The notes: generated by a model from the sequence alone, not told the origin. 64,000 nucleotides of DNA from Mesorhizobium sp. INR15 (GCF_015500075.1 NZ_CP045496.1:4040001-4104000), one strand, 5' to 3'; counted from the first letter of the stretch, positions 42,560 to 55,146 are shown. Translations and numbers: made by a program.

Positions 42560-43699
42560 CTATGCGCCGATGTCGCGGTGATCAGTGAGATCTCGCAGCG
42601 CAGTCGTGACCAATCTGACGAGGTCCGATTGGCGGCGCACGCCGGTCCGGCTGTAAGCCGTCTTGAGATGATAGCGGACCGTGTTCATTGATATGCCGGT
42701 GCGATCGGCATAGGCCTGCAACTCTTCATTCGCTGCAATGGCGGCGACGAGCTGTGCTGCGCCTTTCGGCAGGCAGAAAAGCGCACCGATCGTTTGCGCG
42801 TCCGACTGAGCCTTGAGCAGCGGATCGTGAATGATGAACATCACGCCACGCGGCCGGGACCTTGAGCCGTCCACGCCATCATCGAGGAAGAATGGCGCGA
42901 CCATGATGCCGTAGGACGGCTTGCCGGCAGCCCGGGGCGCTCGCGCAACCCCGCCGGCGCCACCTGCGCGGACGTCGTTCTCGAGTTCGGCCAGTCGGTT
43001 GTTGGCGGCACGGTTCGCGGCAAAAAGCCGACCGCCGCGCCCGATCGACAGCCCATCAGCGGCGCTGGCCATCCTGCGGGCCGCGGCGTTGACGAACAGG
43101 CTGCGTCCATACTCGTTGAGCGCCACCACGCCAGCGGCAAGCCGGTTGCTGATTTCGGACATGGCGCCAGCCGCGCCCTCTAGCTCAAGAAAGCCGCGCC
43201 GCAGCTGCAGCGCTCGCGTCAGGTGAGGCATGAGCGCTTCGAGCCTGGCGATATCGTCGTCGTCGAAGGCTTTGCGATCCTGTGGGCGCTGTAAGCCAAC
43301 CATGGCGAAGCCGCCCTTTGTCGATGCGAGCGTTCCACCGAGGCATTCTTCCAGTCCCAATGGCCGGAAGAACTCGTTGAAGAAGACCCCTGGCTTGCGT
43401 GTCTCTTCCCGAAGCAGCCGGTAAGTCGGCATGGCCGTGCCGGCCGGCACCGCCATGAAGGCTCTTGGCGCCGGATCCAGTGTCGCGAAATCGCGTTGAT
43501 AGCGATCCAGCACCTCGCCCGTGAACAGGCCGACCGAGGCCTGCGCCGAGACCTCGGGCCGTGCAGCGTCGAAATCCAGCAATACGGCCGTGGCAACATC
43601 AAACAGGTTACCAAGGAGTTCCAGCGACGCGTCGAAGCCAGCCCTGTCGCGCACCCCAAGATAGAGGGCGTCGAGAAACTGCGCTTCACGCTTCTGCAC
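42560..43699 (-). CDS. LuxR-type transcriptional regulator with GAF/PAS-like sensor region
   Basis: The C-terminal ~60 residues form a LuxR-type helix-turn-helix (LPKGAAQLVAAIAANEELQAYADR, TGISMNTVRYHLKTAYSRTGV, RRQSDLVRLV). The N-terminal part (about 1-180) looks like a GAF or autoinducer-type sensor and the middle (about 190-300) like a PAS domain (RLAAGVVALNEYGRSLFVN). There is no receiver domain. The start is uncertain: GTG 43699 or a TTG just upstream begins the protein-like part. The frame is open to 43825 but its extra residues are Cys/Arg-rich and unlike coding sequence. The target is unknown; it is divergent from a small secreted-protein gene. Confidence 0.85.
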   Translation of the reverse strand: MQKREAQFLDALYLGVRDRAGFDASLELLGNLFDVATAVLLDFDAARPEVSAQASVGLFTGEVLDRYQRDFATLDPAPRAFMAVPAGTAMPTYRLLREETRKPGVFFNEFFRPLGLEECLGGTLASTKGGFAMVGLQRPQDRKAFDDDDIARLEALMPHLTRALQLRRGFLELEGAAGAMSEISNRLAAGVVALNEYGRSLFVNAAARRMASAADGLSIGRGGRLFAANRAANNRLAELENDVRAGGAGGVARAPRAAGKPSYGIMVAPFFLDDGVDGSRSRPRGVMFIIHDPLLKAQSDAQTIGALFCLPKGAAQLVAAIAANEELQAYADRTGISMNTVRYHLKTAYSRTGVRRQSDLVRLVTTALRDLTDHRDIGA

Positions 43700-43957
43700 C
43701 AAGGTCAAGCCCGCCCCCGGCCTCTGGCAGTGCCGTGCCCGACAAGTGCAGCCGGCGGCATGCCCGAATAGAAACTCTATCTGAATACCCCAGGCCATCG
43801 TCCTTGACTGAAGGCCCGATGTCAAATGGTGCGTGGGCGGAGGCCGGGACCTTTCGTCAGGAGAAAAGGACCCTGCGCCTACCTGTTTGGGTAGGGTTCT
43901 CAGGTGATGAAACTGCTTTCCTTGCGGTCGGGACGTTCAAAACTCAGGGAGAACATC

Positions 43958-44386
43958 ATGACCATACTTCGTAATGTGCTTGCTCTTGCATTTGCCGCTG
44001 GCCTTGGCTCGACAACGCTGGCCCTCGCAGGCGGCATGACACCGGAAAAACAGGCCGATGCGCGCACGAAAGTGGAAACCGCAGTGGCACTGGCCAACAT
44101 CGCCAAGGCGGACAAGGACGGCGAGGCCATGCTCGTCGCGGCAAGGATGCTTGCCGAAGCCGGACCGGTGGCGGAGCAGGGCGCCAAGATGAAGGACGGC
44201 AAGCCAACGCTGATGGATGCAGGCAAGATGGCGAAAATGGCCAAGGAGATGGGCGCCGATGCCAAGAAGGCTGACGCTATCGCCAGCGCGGCCACGTCAA
44301 ATGGCGAAACGGCGCGCAGCGACGGCTACTGGTACTACAGCTGCGATTCCTACAACAACTGCCAGTGGATTTACGCCGGCTATTGA
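43958..44386 (+). CDS. small secreted protein with Tyr/Trp/Cys-rich tail, unknown
   Basis: The 142-residue precursor starts at ATG 43958 behind AGGGAGA and has a signal peptide (about 1-25, ending ALAGG). The mature part is a charged Ala/Lys/Met-rich helical segment (KMKDGKPTLMDAGKMAKMAKEMG), ending in an aromatic, Cys-containing tail (SDGYWYYSCDSYNNCQW then IYAGY). I do not recognise the family. The tail with two Cys could form a disulfide hairpin or bind metal. A perfect inverted repeat follows the stop. Confidence 0.75.
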   Translation: MTILRNVLALAFAAGLGSTTLALAGGMTPEKQADARTKVETAVALANIAKADKDGEAMLVAARMLAEAGPVAEQGAKMKDGKPTLMDAGKMAKMAKEMGADAKKADAIASAATSNGETARSDGYWYYSCDSYNNCQWIYAGY

Positions 44387-44421
44387 GCGGGGCCGGGGGG
44401 CTCTATCATAGCAAGGCGTTC

Positions 44422-44455
44422 GTGATCGGCCCACCGCGCGGGGCGGGCCGATCAC
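44422..44455. terminator. bidirectional hairpin between convergent genes
   Basis: A perfect 11-bp stem GTGATCGGCCC / GGGCCGATCAC with a 12-base GC-rich loop lies between the convergent genes ending at 44386 (+) and 44473 (-). No strong T-tract is present on either side. Confidence 0.5.
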
Positions 44456-44472
44456 TCGAATAAGCCGGCTAA

Positions 44473-45264
44473 TTATATACCGCCGTACCAGTCATAGCCG
44501 TTGTCTTCCCAGTAGCCGCCACGGCCTCCGCCGACATCGGCGAAACCATCGACCAGTTCAATCTTGTAGAGATATTTCGGCATCTTGTAGCCAAGCTGGC
44601 GCTCGACCCGGACACGCAGAGGCGCGCCGTTCTCGACGGGCAGCGGTTTGCCGTTCAAACCATAGGCAAGGATCGTCTGCGGGTGCCGCGCGTCGACGAT
44701 GTCGATTGTGCCGTAATATTTGACGTCGCCGGAGAGGCCGCGGTCGATCGTGTCCAGGCAGTGGAACATGACATAGCGCGCCTGCGGCTTGACCACGGCC
44801 TGATCGAGAAGGAGCGACAGCGGCGTGCCGGTCCATTTGGCGATACAGCTCCAGCCCTCGACGCAGTCGTGACGGGTGATCTGGGTACGGCTCGGCATGT
44901 TCATCAATTGCTCGCGGGAGAGCGACAGCGGTTTTTCGACAAGGCCGGTCACCTCAAGCCGCCAATCGGCGAAATTGTTAGTGAGCAAGGCTTTGTAGGC
45001 GTCGTCATCTGGTGCCGTGACGCCGTTCGGCCGCATTGGCTGGCGGATGTCGGCCTCGGTGAATTCCGGCGCCAGGGAGCTGCCGCCGCCGAACAGGCGT
45101 TGTGCCTTGTGGGTCAGGCCATTGGCGTTCTCGAGAAAGCCGCGCAGGCCGCTGCCGATGCTGAGCTGGCTGTCGAAGGCGTCGCAACCCGACAACATGA
45201 GGCCTGAAGCGCCGAGGCTGGCACCAGTAAGGAATTTCCGGCGGCTGATCTCGAATTTGGCCAT
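44473..45264 (-). CDS. Tat-exported molybdopterin-dependent oxidoreductase (MsrP/sulfite-oxidase fold)
   Basis: The 263-residue precursor begins with a twin-arginine motif SRRKFLTG (Arg8-Arg9) and a hydrophobic stretch ending LMLSGC27, so it may be a Tat-dependent lipoprotein. The core holds RHDCVEGWSCIAKWTG, in which Cys134 is the expected molybdenum ligand, and DWRLEVTGLVEKPLSLS and PLRVRVERQLGYKMPKYLYKI, which match the oxidoreductase molybdopterin domain. ATG 45264 fits an AGAGGAG ribosome site (the frame opens 9 bases earlier with GTG). A cytochrome b gene lies 1 base upstream. A periplasmic reductase or dehydrogenase is predicted; the substrate is unknown, with methionine sulfoxide only one option. 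Confidence 0.9.
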   Translation of the reverse strand: MAKFEISRRKFLTGASLGASGLMLSGCDAFDSQLSIGSGLRGFLENANGLTHKAQRLFGGGSSLAPEFTEADIRQPMRPNGVTAPDDDAYKALLTNNFADWRLEVTGLVEKPLSLSREQLMNMPSRTQITRHDCVEGWSCIAKWTGTPLSLLLDQAVVKPQARYVMFHCLDTIDRGLSGDVKYYGTIDIVDARHPQTILAYGLNGKPLPVENGAPLRVRVERQLGYKMPKYLYKIELVDGFADVGGGRGGYWEDNGYDWYGGI

Positions 45265-45265
45265 C

Positions 45266-46147
45266 TCAGACACTCCTCTCGGATGCTTCGCCGTCGTGGT
45301 CTGGCGGATCGGTGCGATACCAGCCCGTGATGATCGAGCGCAGTTCGTTGATCGGGCCGGCGGCGAGGATCATCAGCATATGGACAACGAAGAAGCCGAC
45401 GAGCAGCACCATGACGGTGAAATGGATGGTGCGTGCCGTTTGCCTGCCGCCGAGCAGATCATTGAGGAACGGCAGCACCGAATTCATGCTCGGCGACATC
45501 GCCAAGCCGGTGATGATCATCAGCGGCAGCAACACGAACAGCACACCGCCATAGGCCATCTTCTGCAACGTGTTGTACTCGCGGGTGTGGTGGAACTTGA
45601 ATTTTGCGTGGTTGATGATGTCCTGCGGCAGCCGCTTGAGATCGTCGAGGCGTGGCGCCAGATCACGGCGCAGATGGCCGTTGATCAGGCTGGCGACCAG
45701 CCAGACAATCAGCGTGGTGACCAGGATCCAGGCGAAGAAGAAATGTATGACGCGGGCCGTGCCAAGGTCATAGTAGGACGGGACCGTCGCCCAGGATGGA
45801 AAGCCGCGAGAGGTCTCCTGACCAGCAGGGCCGGACCAGCCGAGCACGCCGGTGGTGTCGAAGCGATGCCCCAGGATATCGGTGTAGCCGCGCGGTCCGC
45901 TCGCGGTATTCTCGGCGCCGATGGCAAAGACGGTGTTGTCGTATCCGAAGCCGGACTGCTTGCCGATGTAGAGTTGGGGGCGGGCATTGAAAATCTGCAG
46001 GCCGCTGAGCAGCATGAAGAACAGCGATATGGCCCAAAGCCAGTGCGTCAGCCGTGTCCAGCGCGACTGCCGATAGATCAACGGCCTGCCGTTGGATGCC
46101 GGAGCACCGGTTCCCATGGTCGATTGGTCTCTGGCAACCGCTTCCAT
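45266..46147 (-). CDS. cytochrome b561-type membrane subunit
   Basis: The 293-residue membrane protein has four or five helices (about 33-55, 135-158, 200-225 and 245-268) with histidines placed as haem b ligands (RLTHWLWAISLFF, ARVIHFFFAWILV, ARTIHFTVMVLLVGFFVVHML). A loop of ~75 residues follows helix 1 (YTDILGHRFDTTGVLGWSG). It is the likely electron donor or acceptor for the molybdopterin protein encoded immediately downstream, in place of a YedZ/MsrQ subunit, which is not homologous by pattern. Both genes form one unit. Confidence 0.9.
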   Translation of the reverse strand: MEAVARDQSTMGTGAPASNGRPLIYRQSRWTRLTHWLWAISLFFMLLSGLQIFNARPQLYIGKQSGFGYDNTVFAIGAENTASGPRGYTDILGHRFDTTGVLGWSGPAGQETSRGFPSWATVPSYYDLGTARVIHFFFAWILVTTLIVWLVASLINGHLRRDLAPRLDDLKRLPQDIINHAKFKFHHTREYNTLQKMAYGGVLFVLLPLMIITGLAMSPSMNSVLPFLNDLLGGRQTARTIHFTVMVLLVGFFVVHMLMILAAGPINELRSIITGWYRTDPPDHDGEASERSV

Positions 46148-46262
46148 TTTCTCGCCTTCCGGCCACGCGGTTCCGGCGTGGCCTGTTTCCTCATTGTCCT
46201 CCTGATACGTCGCTTTCCCAACGGATGTTTCATCCGATCACGGAAATATCAGGAGGCAGGCT

Positions 46263-46940
46263 CTATGGGGCACCCAGGCTGACGGCGAGGTTGACGGCTG
46301 CCGCCACAATGACCGTGTTGAAGAAGAACGACAGGATCGAGTGGACAAGCACGACACAGCGCATATGCGTGGTCGAGATGTTGGTGTCGGCGGTCTGTGC
46401 TGTCATGCCGATAACCGTTGAAAAATATAAGAAATCCCAGCCTTCCGGTCGTTTGTCGCCAGGAAACAGCAATCCGCCGACCGGAACTTTCTTCTTGGTA
46501 TCGGCGTCGACCGTATCGCCGTCCATCCAGTAGACATGTGCGTAGTGGAGTGCCGCCATCGCATGGATGGTGAACCAGCCGAGCGGGATCGACAACAGGG
46601 CGAAGCCGAGTTCCATGGGGTGGCCTCTGTCCTTCTGATTGATCAGCAGGAACAGCGAGACAACCGCGACGCCGACGACAACAAGCGTGACAGCGAAAAT
46701 GACCAGCACCGGCTGGTCGGTGGCGCGCGCATTCTTGCTCAGATACTTGCCGGTGAACTTTGGCATCTGGGAAACGACAAGAATGACGTATCCGGCGAAG
46801 AAGGCGTTGGCGCCAATTGAATAGGCGAGCGGGGCTCGCAACAGCAACGCCACGACAAGGGCCACGGCGCCGAAGCAGGCCGACACCGCGAACAGCATGT
46901 GGCGCTGCATGGGTTTCTTCAGCGGGATTTCGGTGAGCAT
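46263..46940 (-). CDS. DUF1345 membrane protein
   Basis: The 225-residue protein has about five or six helices and the DUF1345 hallmarks: SIGANAFFAGYVILV, the WFTIHAMAALHYAHVYW motif with two His (about 140-156), GWDFLYFSTVIGMTAQTADTN and RCVVLVHSILSFFFNTVIVA in segments. No function is established for this family; a channel-like arrangement is sometimes suggested. It lies upstream of the cytochrome b gene on the same strand with a 115-base gap. Confidence 0.92.
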   Translation of the reverse strand: MLTEIPLKKPMQRHMLFAVSACFGAVALVVALLLRAPLAYSIGANAFFAGYVILVVSQMPKFTGKYLSKNARATDQPVLVIFAVTLVVVGVAVVSLFLLINQKDRGHPMELGFALLSIPLGWFTIHAMAALHYAHVYWMDGDTVDADTKKKVPVGGLLFPGDKRPEGWDFLYFSTVIGMTAQTADTNISTTHMRCVVLVHSILSFFFNTVIVAAAVNLAVSLGAP

Positions 46941-46970
46941 GGCGTTCCGACCTTGGATGGCGCTCAGGTT

Positions 46971-47438
46971 CTAGTCCGGTGTGGCGGATTTGAGCGCCCG
47001 CCGCAAGATGCGGTCGAGTTCGCCGAGAAATCGTGAACGGTCCTGCGGTGCGAAGCTGGCATTGTAGCCCTTGCTCTCGCCGGTCTCGCGCAAATGCTGT
47101 TTGAGATCGCGCATTGCCACCGCCATGCCGATCGTTTCCGGCGTGAACGGCCGCCCGGTCGGCCCCAGCACATGCGCGCCGAGCGCCACGGTGCGGGCGG
47201 CCAGCGGAATGTCGGCGGTCACCACGATATCGTTGGCTTTGGCGTTCTCGACAATCCAGTCATCGGCGGCGTCGGCGCCTTTTGACACGACGACGTTGCG
47301 GATCATCGGGTCGCGCGACGGGCGCAAGCCACCATTGGAGACATAGGTGACGACGACGCCATGGCGTTCCGCGACCTTTTCCACCTCGGCTTTCACGGGG
47401 CAGGCATCGGCATCGACGAGGATAGAAGGTGCAGGCAT
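46971..47438 (-). CDS. YaiI/YqxD-family protein (DUF188)
   Basis: The 155-residue protein has the DUF188 motifs ILVDADACPVKAEVEKVAER (N-terminal, with the acidic and Cys cluster), SKGADAADDWIV, DIVVTADIPLAARTVALGA and LGPTGRPFTPETIG. The fold is NYN/PIN-like, and nuclease-type activity is suspected in the family but not shown. ATG 47438 is chosen because the family N-terminus begins there. The frame upstream runs through a terminator-like hairpin that ends the gfa transcript. Confidence 0.92.
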   Translation of the reverse strand: MPAPSILVDADACPVKAEVEKVAERHGVVVTYVSNGGLRPSRDPMIRNVVVSKGADAADDWIVENAKANDIVVTADIPLAARTVALGAHVLGPTGRPFTPETIGMAVAMRDLKQHLRETGESKGYNASFAPQDRSRFLGELDRILRRALKSATPD

Positions 47439-47455
47439 TTCTGGTTCCAATAAAT

Positions 47456-47485
47456 ATGGGGCCGGGCGATTTCGGCCGGCCCCAT
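47456..47485 (-). terminator. rho-independent terminator after gfa
   Basis: Read on the minus strand, ATGGGGCCGG / CCGGCCCCAT (10 bp, 10-base loop) is followed by ATTTATT. It lies 22 bases after the gfa stop and just before the YaiI start. Confidence 0.6.
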
Positions 47486-47506
47486 GGCTATCATCTGTTT
47501 GACCGC

Positions 47507-48046
47507 TCAAGCCGGAAGCGCGCCTGACTTTTTCGCGGTCCAGGTTGCGATATAGTCCATCAGGCCGGGGTTGAGGCAGTCATAGGGTTCGATGCCGATG
47601 CGGCTTGGATCGACACCAGATTCGATGATCGACGAGACAAAGGCGGTGAAGCCCGGAGGCGACCAGCCATCCTCGACAAAGCGCTCGGGATGGATGAAGG
47701 ACAGGCCCTTGAACGGATGGTCGCGCTCGACCGGACCGTGCATGTGAACGCCGCAGCCGGTGCAGGCATGGCGCTGGATCAGCGCCGAGGGATCGACCAC
47801 CTTCAGCTTGTCGCCATTCTCGGTGACGGTGACATCGCCGGTGCCTGCGACAGCCACGACCGAGAACACCGCGCCTTCCGGCTTCCAGCATTTCGTGCAG
47901 CCGCAGGCATGGTTGTGCGCGATCTGGCCCTTGACCTTCACCTTCACCGGCTTGCTGGTGCAGGCGCAGACCAGGGTGCCGCCGGCAAAGCTTGCGCTTT
48001 CCTTGGGCAGCCCATTGTCGATTTTCGGATGCAGTTTCTCCGCCAT
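47507..48046 (-). CDS. gfa: S-(hydroxymethyl)glutathione synthase
   Basis: Gfa accelerates the condensation of formaldehyde with glutathione, the first step of glutathione-dependent formaldehyde oxidation. The 179-residue protein carries the zinc-binding Cys pattern of the Gfa family (LVCACTSKP, HACGCTKCWKPEGA and ACTGCGVHMHGPV) and the ending DYIATWTAKKSGALPA. It lies directly downstream of the class III alcohol dehydrogenase gene, which carries out the next step, with a 68-base gap. Confidence 0.95.
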   Translation of the reverse strand: MAEKLHPKIDNGLPKESASFAGGTLVCACTSKPVKVKVKGQIAHNHACGCTKCWKPEGAVFSVVAVAGTGDVTVTENGDKLKVVDPSALIQRHACTGCGVHMHGPVERDHPFKGLSFIHPERFVEDGWSPPGFTAFVSSIIESGVDPSRIGIEPYDCLNPGLMDYIATWTAKKSGALPA

Positions 48047-48114
48047 TGTTCTTCTCCTCCCATGTTTCAGTCACAGAGGTCGCTGGCCGGTTGGCTGGCG
48101 GCGTATGGCTGTCG

Positions 48115-49242
<1,128 letters not shown>

Positions 49243-49442
49243 CAGGCAATTCCTCCAATGCGATGTTTGTCCCAAGCTTTCAGGTTTTACATTCGCGATC
49301 AACCGCAAGCTGGTTCCAGGCTTGGACCGATGTGCAGAATTTCAATCCCAAATCGATTGAAAACCGGCGATTTGATCCGCCAGCTTGACCGCGCCGGCAC
49401 AGGCCATAAAAGAAATGGCCGACCGAAGGGACCGACTTCAGC

Positions 49443-51467
<2,025 letters not shown>

Positions 51468-51481
51468 GGCTTTGTTCGATA

Positions 51482-51526
51482 CATGCCGTTGTCCCGAAAT
51501 CCTGAGCATTTTGGGGCGACGTGCAT
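51482..51526. repeat. rhizobial-type palindromic intergenic repeat, copy 3
   Basis: CATGCCGTTGTCCCGAAAT, centre CCTGAGC, then ATTTTGGGGCGACGTGCAT form an imperfect palindrome between pccA and dnaE, similar to the elements at 7630-7676 and 12759-12801. Confidence 0.55.
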
Positions 51527-51618
51527 TGGCTGTGAACAGGCAATCGCTGGACTCGTATTGGCCGGTGCCGGACAATACATCTGTTGGCGATTGAGTCTCC
51601 TCAGACAGCGCGAAAACC

Positions 51619-54600
51619 ATGGCGGATGACAAACTTCCACGCGACCCCTTGCTGCGCGAAGCCGCGATAGCGGCCGCGCGGCCGGAAGTGCCGGCGCGGC
51701 CCTTCGTGCATCTGCGCGTGCATTCGGCCTATTCGCTACTGGAAGGCGCCTTGCAGATCAGCAAGGTGGTGGCCCATGCGGTCAAGGACGAAGCTCCGGC
51801 CATTGCCGTCACCGACACCAACAATCTGTTTGGCGCGCTCGAATTCGCGCAAAAGGCCGTCAAGGACGGCATCCAGCCGATCATCGGCTGCCAGATCGCG
51901 CTCGCCTTTTCCGGCGAAAGCAGCGATGGCCAGCGCGACCGCAGACGGCAAGGCCCGGATATGCGGCCGGTCGTTGTGATCGCCGCCACCGAGGCCGGCT
52001 ATGCCAATCTGGTCAGGCTGGTCAGCCGCGTCTATCTCGAAACGCCGCCCGGCGAGGCGGTGCACCTGACCACCGAGATGATGGAAGGCCGTTCTGGCGG
52101 CTTGATCTGCCTCAGTGGCGGGCCACGCGGTCCGATCGGCTTTGCCCTGAAGGAGGATCGCCGCGATCTCGCTGAAACGCGGCTGCTTGCACTCAAGGCA
52201 ATGTTCGGTGACCGGCTCTATGTCGAACTGGACCGGGTTTCCGGCTACGACCGGACTATCGAACAAGCGACGATCGATCTCGCCTATGCCCACGAACTGC
52301 CGCTGGTCGCCACCAATGAGGCCTTCTTCTCATCGCGCGACGAATATGACGCGCATGACGCGCTGATCGCCATCGCGGAAGGATCGGTGGTCGCCGCCGA
52401 CAATCGCCGCCGATTGTCGCCGGACAATTTCCTGCGCAGCCAGGCGGATATGGCGCGGCTGTTCGCCGACCTGCCGGAAGCGATCGACAACACGGTCGAG
52501 ATCGCGCTGCGCTGTTCGTATTATCCAAAGAACCGCAATCCGATCCTGCCGCGCTTTACCGGCGGCGATGTCGCCGACAATGAAGCGGCCGTGCAGGCGG
52601 AAGCCGACGAGCTTGCCCGCCAGGCGCATGAAGGGCTGGATGCGCGGCTGGCGGCGCATGGGCCAACCGCCGGCTACACGGTCGAGCAATATCGCGAGCG
52701 GCTGAATTTCGAGCTCGGCATCATCACCAAGATGAAGTTTCCGGGCTATTTCCTGATCGTTGCCGACTTCATCAAATGGGCCAAGGCACAAGGCATTCCA
52801 GTCGGGCCGGGCCGTGGTTCGGGCGCTGGCTCGCTGGTCGCCTATTCGACGACCATCACGGACATCGACCCGCTGCGCTTCTCGCTGCTGTTCGAGCGCT
52901 TCCTCAACCCTGATCGCGTGTCGATGCCCGACTTCGACATCGATTTCTGCCAGGACCGCCGCGAGGAGGTCATCCGCTACGTCCAGCAGAAATACGGCCG
53001 CGACCAGGTCGGACAGATCATCACCTTCGGTACGCTGCAGGCCCGCGCCGTGCTGCGTGACGTCGGCCGTGTCCTGCAGATGCCTTACGGTCAGGTCGAC
53101 AAGCTTTCCAAGATGGTGCCGCAAAATCCGGCCAATCCGGTCAAGCTTGCCGACGCCATCGCCAACGAGCCGCGCTTTGCCGAGGAGGCTGAAAAGGAGC
53201 CGATCGTCCAGACGCTTCTCGACATGGCGCAGAAGCTGGAAGGGCTTTACCGCCACGCCTCGACGCACGCCGCCGGCATCGTCATCGGCGATCGGCCGTT
53301 GTCGGAGTTGGTGCCGATGTACCGCGATCCGCGTTCGGACATGCCGGTCACCCAGTTCAACATGAAATATGTCGAGCAGGCCGGGCTCGTGAAGTTCGAC
53401 TTTCTCGGACTGAAGACGCTGACCGTGCTGGAGACGGCGGTCAAGCTGATCCGCCGCCGTGGCATCGAGATCGATCTGGCCAACATACCGCTCGATGATC
53501 CCCAGACCTACGCCATGCTGTCGCGCGGCGAAGTGGTCGGCGTGTTCCAGGTGGAAAGTGCCGGCATGCGCAAGGCGCTGATCGGCATGCGGCCCGACTG
53601 TATCGAGGACATTATCGCGCTGGTCGCGCTCTACCGGCCGGGCCCGATGGAGAACATCCCGACTTACAACGCCAGAAAGCATGGCGAGGAGGAAATGGCG
53701 TCGATCCATCCCAAGATCGACCATCTGGTGAAGGAGACGCAAGGCGTCATCGTCTACCAGGAACAGGTCATGCAGATCGCGCAGGAGCTGTCGGGCTACT
53801 CGCTCGGCGAAGCCGATCTGCTGCGCCGCGCCATGGGCAAGAAGATCCGCGCCGAGATGGACAAGCAGCGCGAGCGCTTCGTCACGGGTGCGGTCGAGCG
53901 CGGCGTCGGCAAGCCGCAAGCCGATTTCATTTTCGATCTGCTGGCAAAGTTCGCCGACTATGGTTTCAACAAATCACACGCCGCGGCCTATGCTGTCGTG
54001 TCCTACCAGACCGCGTATCTCAAGGCGCACTATCCGGTCGAGTTCCTGGCGGCGTCGATGACGCTCGACATGGGCAACACCGACAAGCTCGCCGATTTCC
54101 GCCAGGATGCAATACGCCTCGGCATCGAGGTTGTGGCGCCGTCGGTGATGTCGAGCTTCCGTCCCTTTGAAGTAGGCGAGAACCGCATCTTCTATTCGCT
54201 GGCCGCGCTCAAGGGCGTCGGCGATGCGGCTGTCGAGCACATTGTCGCCAAGCGTGGCGAGAAGCCATTCAAGAACCTTGCCGATTTCTGCGAACGGGTT
54301 GACCCGAAGGTTGTCGGCAAGCGCGTCTTTGAAAGCCTGATCATGGCCGGCGCGCTCGATTGCTTCGGTCACGACCGGGCAACGATGGTGGCGGGTGTCG
54401 AGCGGATGATGGGGCTGGCATCGCTGGCGCAGCAAAACGCTGTTTCCGGCCAGCATGACATTTTCGGCGCTTCGCTCGGCGCGCAGTCGCAGGCGCTCAA
54501 CCTGCCGGTGACGGAGCCGTGGCTTGCCGCGGACCGGCTGCACCGCGAGTTCCAGGTGGTTGGGTTCTATCTCTCTGCCCATCCGCTCGACGAATACAAG

Positions 54601-55146
54601 GCCGCACTGCAGAAGATGCGGGTGCAGAACTGGGGCGAGTTTTCGGCCGCGGTCAAACGCGGCGCCGCCGCTGGACGGCTTGCCGGCACCGTCACCACCA
54701 AGCAGGAGCGCAAGACGCGCACCGGCAACAAGATGGGCGTCGTGCAGTTTTCCGATACGTCGGGTCAATACGAGGCCGTGCTGTTTTCCGAGGCGCTCGC
54801 GCAATACCGCGATCTGCTTGAACCCGGCCGGTCGGTGGTGATCACTGTCGCGGCCGAGGACAGGCCGGAAGGCGTCAATCTGCGCATTTCCACCGTGCAG
54901 TCGCTGGAAGATGAGGCGAGCCGTGTCCAGAAGGCGCTGCGCATATTCGTGCGCAACGCCAGCCCGATCAACATGCTGGCCGGCCAACTCGCGGTGAAAG
55001 GCGAGGGGCAAGTGAGCTTCGTGCTGATCAAGGATGATGGCGAAGGTGAGGTCGAGATTGAATTGCCCCACCGCTATCGTATCTCGCCGCAGATTGCGTC
55101 AGCGATGCGCGCGGTGCCTGGTGTGGTTGAGGTGGAACTCGTCTAG
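51619..55146 (+). CDS. dnaE: DNA polymerase III alpha subunit (DnaE1)
   Basis: DnaE is the replicative polymerase catalytic subunit. The 1175 residues contain the N-terminal PHP domain (HLRVHSAYSLLEG), the polymerase core with GPGRGSGAGSLVAY, PDFDIDFC (Asp438, Asp440: the metal-binding pair) and a third acidic region, the beta-binding and helix-hairpin-helix region (ALKGVGDAAVEHIVAKRG), and the OB-fold domain toward the C-terminus (LAGTVTTKQERKTRTGNKMG). The length and intact PHP/OB layout match alphaproteobacterial DnaE1, not the error-prone DnaE2. A palindromic repeat is in the 151 bases upstream. Confidence 0.97.
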   Translation: MADDKLPRDPLLREAAIAAARPEVPARPFVHLRVHSAYSLLEGALQISKVVAHAVKDEAPAIAVTDTNNLFGALEFAQKAVKDGIQPIIGCQIALAFSGESSDGQRDRRRQGPDMRPVVVIAATEAGYANLVRLVSRVYLETPPGEAVHLTTEMMEGRSGGLICLSGGPRGPIGFALKEDRRDLAETRLLALKAMFGDRLYVELDRVSGYDRTIEQATIDLAYAHELPLVATNEAFFSSRDEYDAHDALIAIAEGSVVAADNRRRLSPDNFLRSQADMARLFADLPEAIDNTVEIALRCSYYPKNRNPILPRFTGGDVADNEAAVQAEADELARQAHEGLDARLAAHGPTAGYTVEQYRERLNFELGIITKMKFPGYFLIVADFIKWAKAQGIPVGPGRGSGAGSLVAYSTTITDIDPLRFSLLFERFLNPDRVSMPDFDIDFCQDRREEVIRYVQQKYGRDQVGQIITFGTLQARAVLRDVGRVLQMPYGQVDKLSKMVPQNPANPVKLADAIANEPRFAEEAEKEPIVQTLLDMAQKLEGLYRHASTHAAGIVIGDRPLSELVPMYRDPRSDMPVTQFNMKYVEQAGLVKFDFLGLKTLTVLETAVKLIRRRGIEIDLANIPLDDPQTYAMLSRGEVVGVFQVESAGMRKALIGMRPDCIEDIIALVALYRPGPMENIPTYNARKHGEEEMASIHPKIDHLVKETQGVIVYQEQVMQIAQELSGYSLGEADLLRRAMGKKIRAEMDKQRERFVTGAVERGVGKPQADFIFDLLAKFADYGFNKSHAAAYAVVSYQTAYLKAHYPVEFLAASMTLDMGNTDKLADFRQDAIRLGIEVVAPSVMSSFRPFEVGENRIFYSLAALKGVGDAAVEHIVAKRGEKPFKNLADFCERVDPKVVGKRVFESLIMAGALDCFGHDRATMVAGVERMMGLASLAQQNAVSGQHDIFGASLGAQSQALNLPVTEPWLAADRLHREFQVVGFYLSAHPLDEYKAALQKMRVQNWGEFSAAVKRGAAAGRLAGTVTTKQERKTRTGNKMGVVQFSDTSGQYEAVLFSEALAQYRDLLEPGRSVVITVAAEDRPEGVNLRISTVQSLEDEASRVQKALRIFVRNASPINMLAGQLAVKGEGQVSFVLIKDDGEGEVEIELPHRYRISPQIASAMRAVPGVVEVELV

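Noticed and set aside
52330..53919. Long minus-strand frame (529 codons) opposite dnaE
   Set aside because: Antisense shadow of dnaE.
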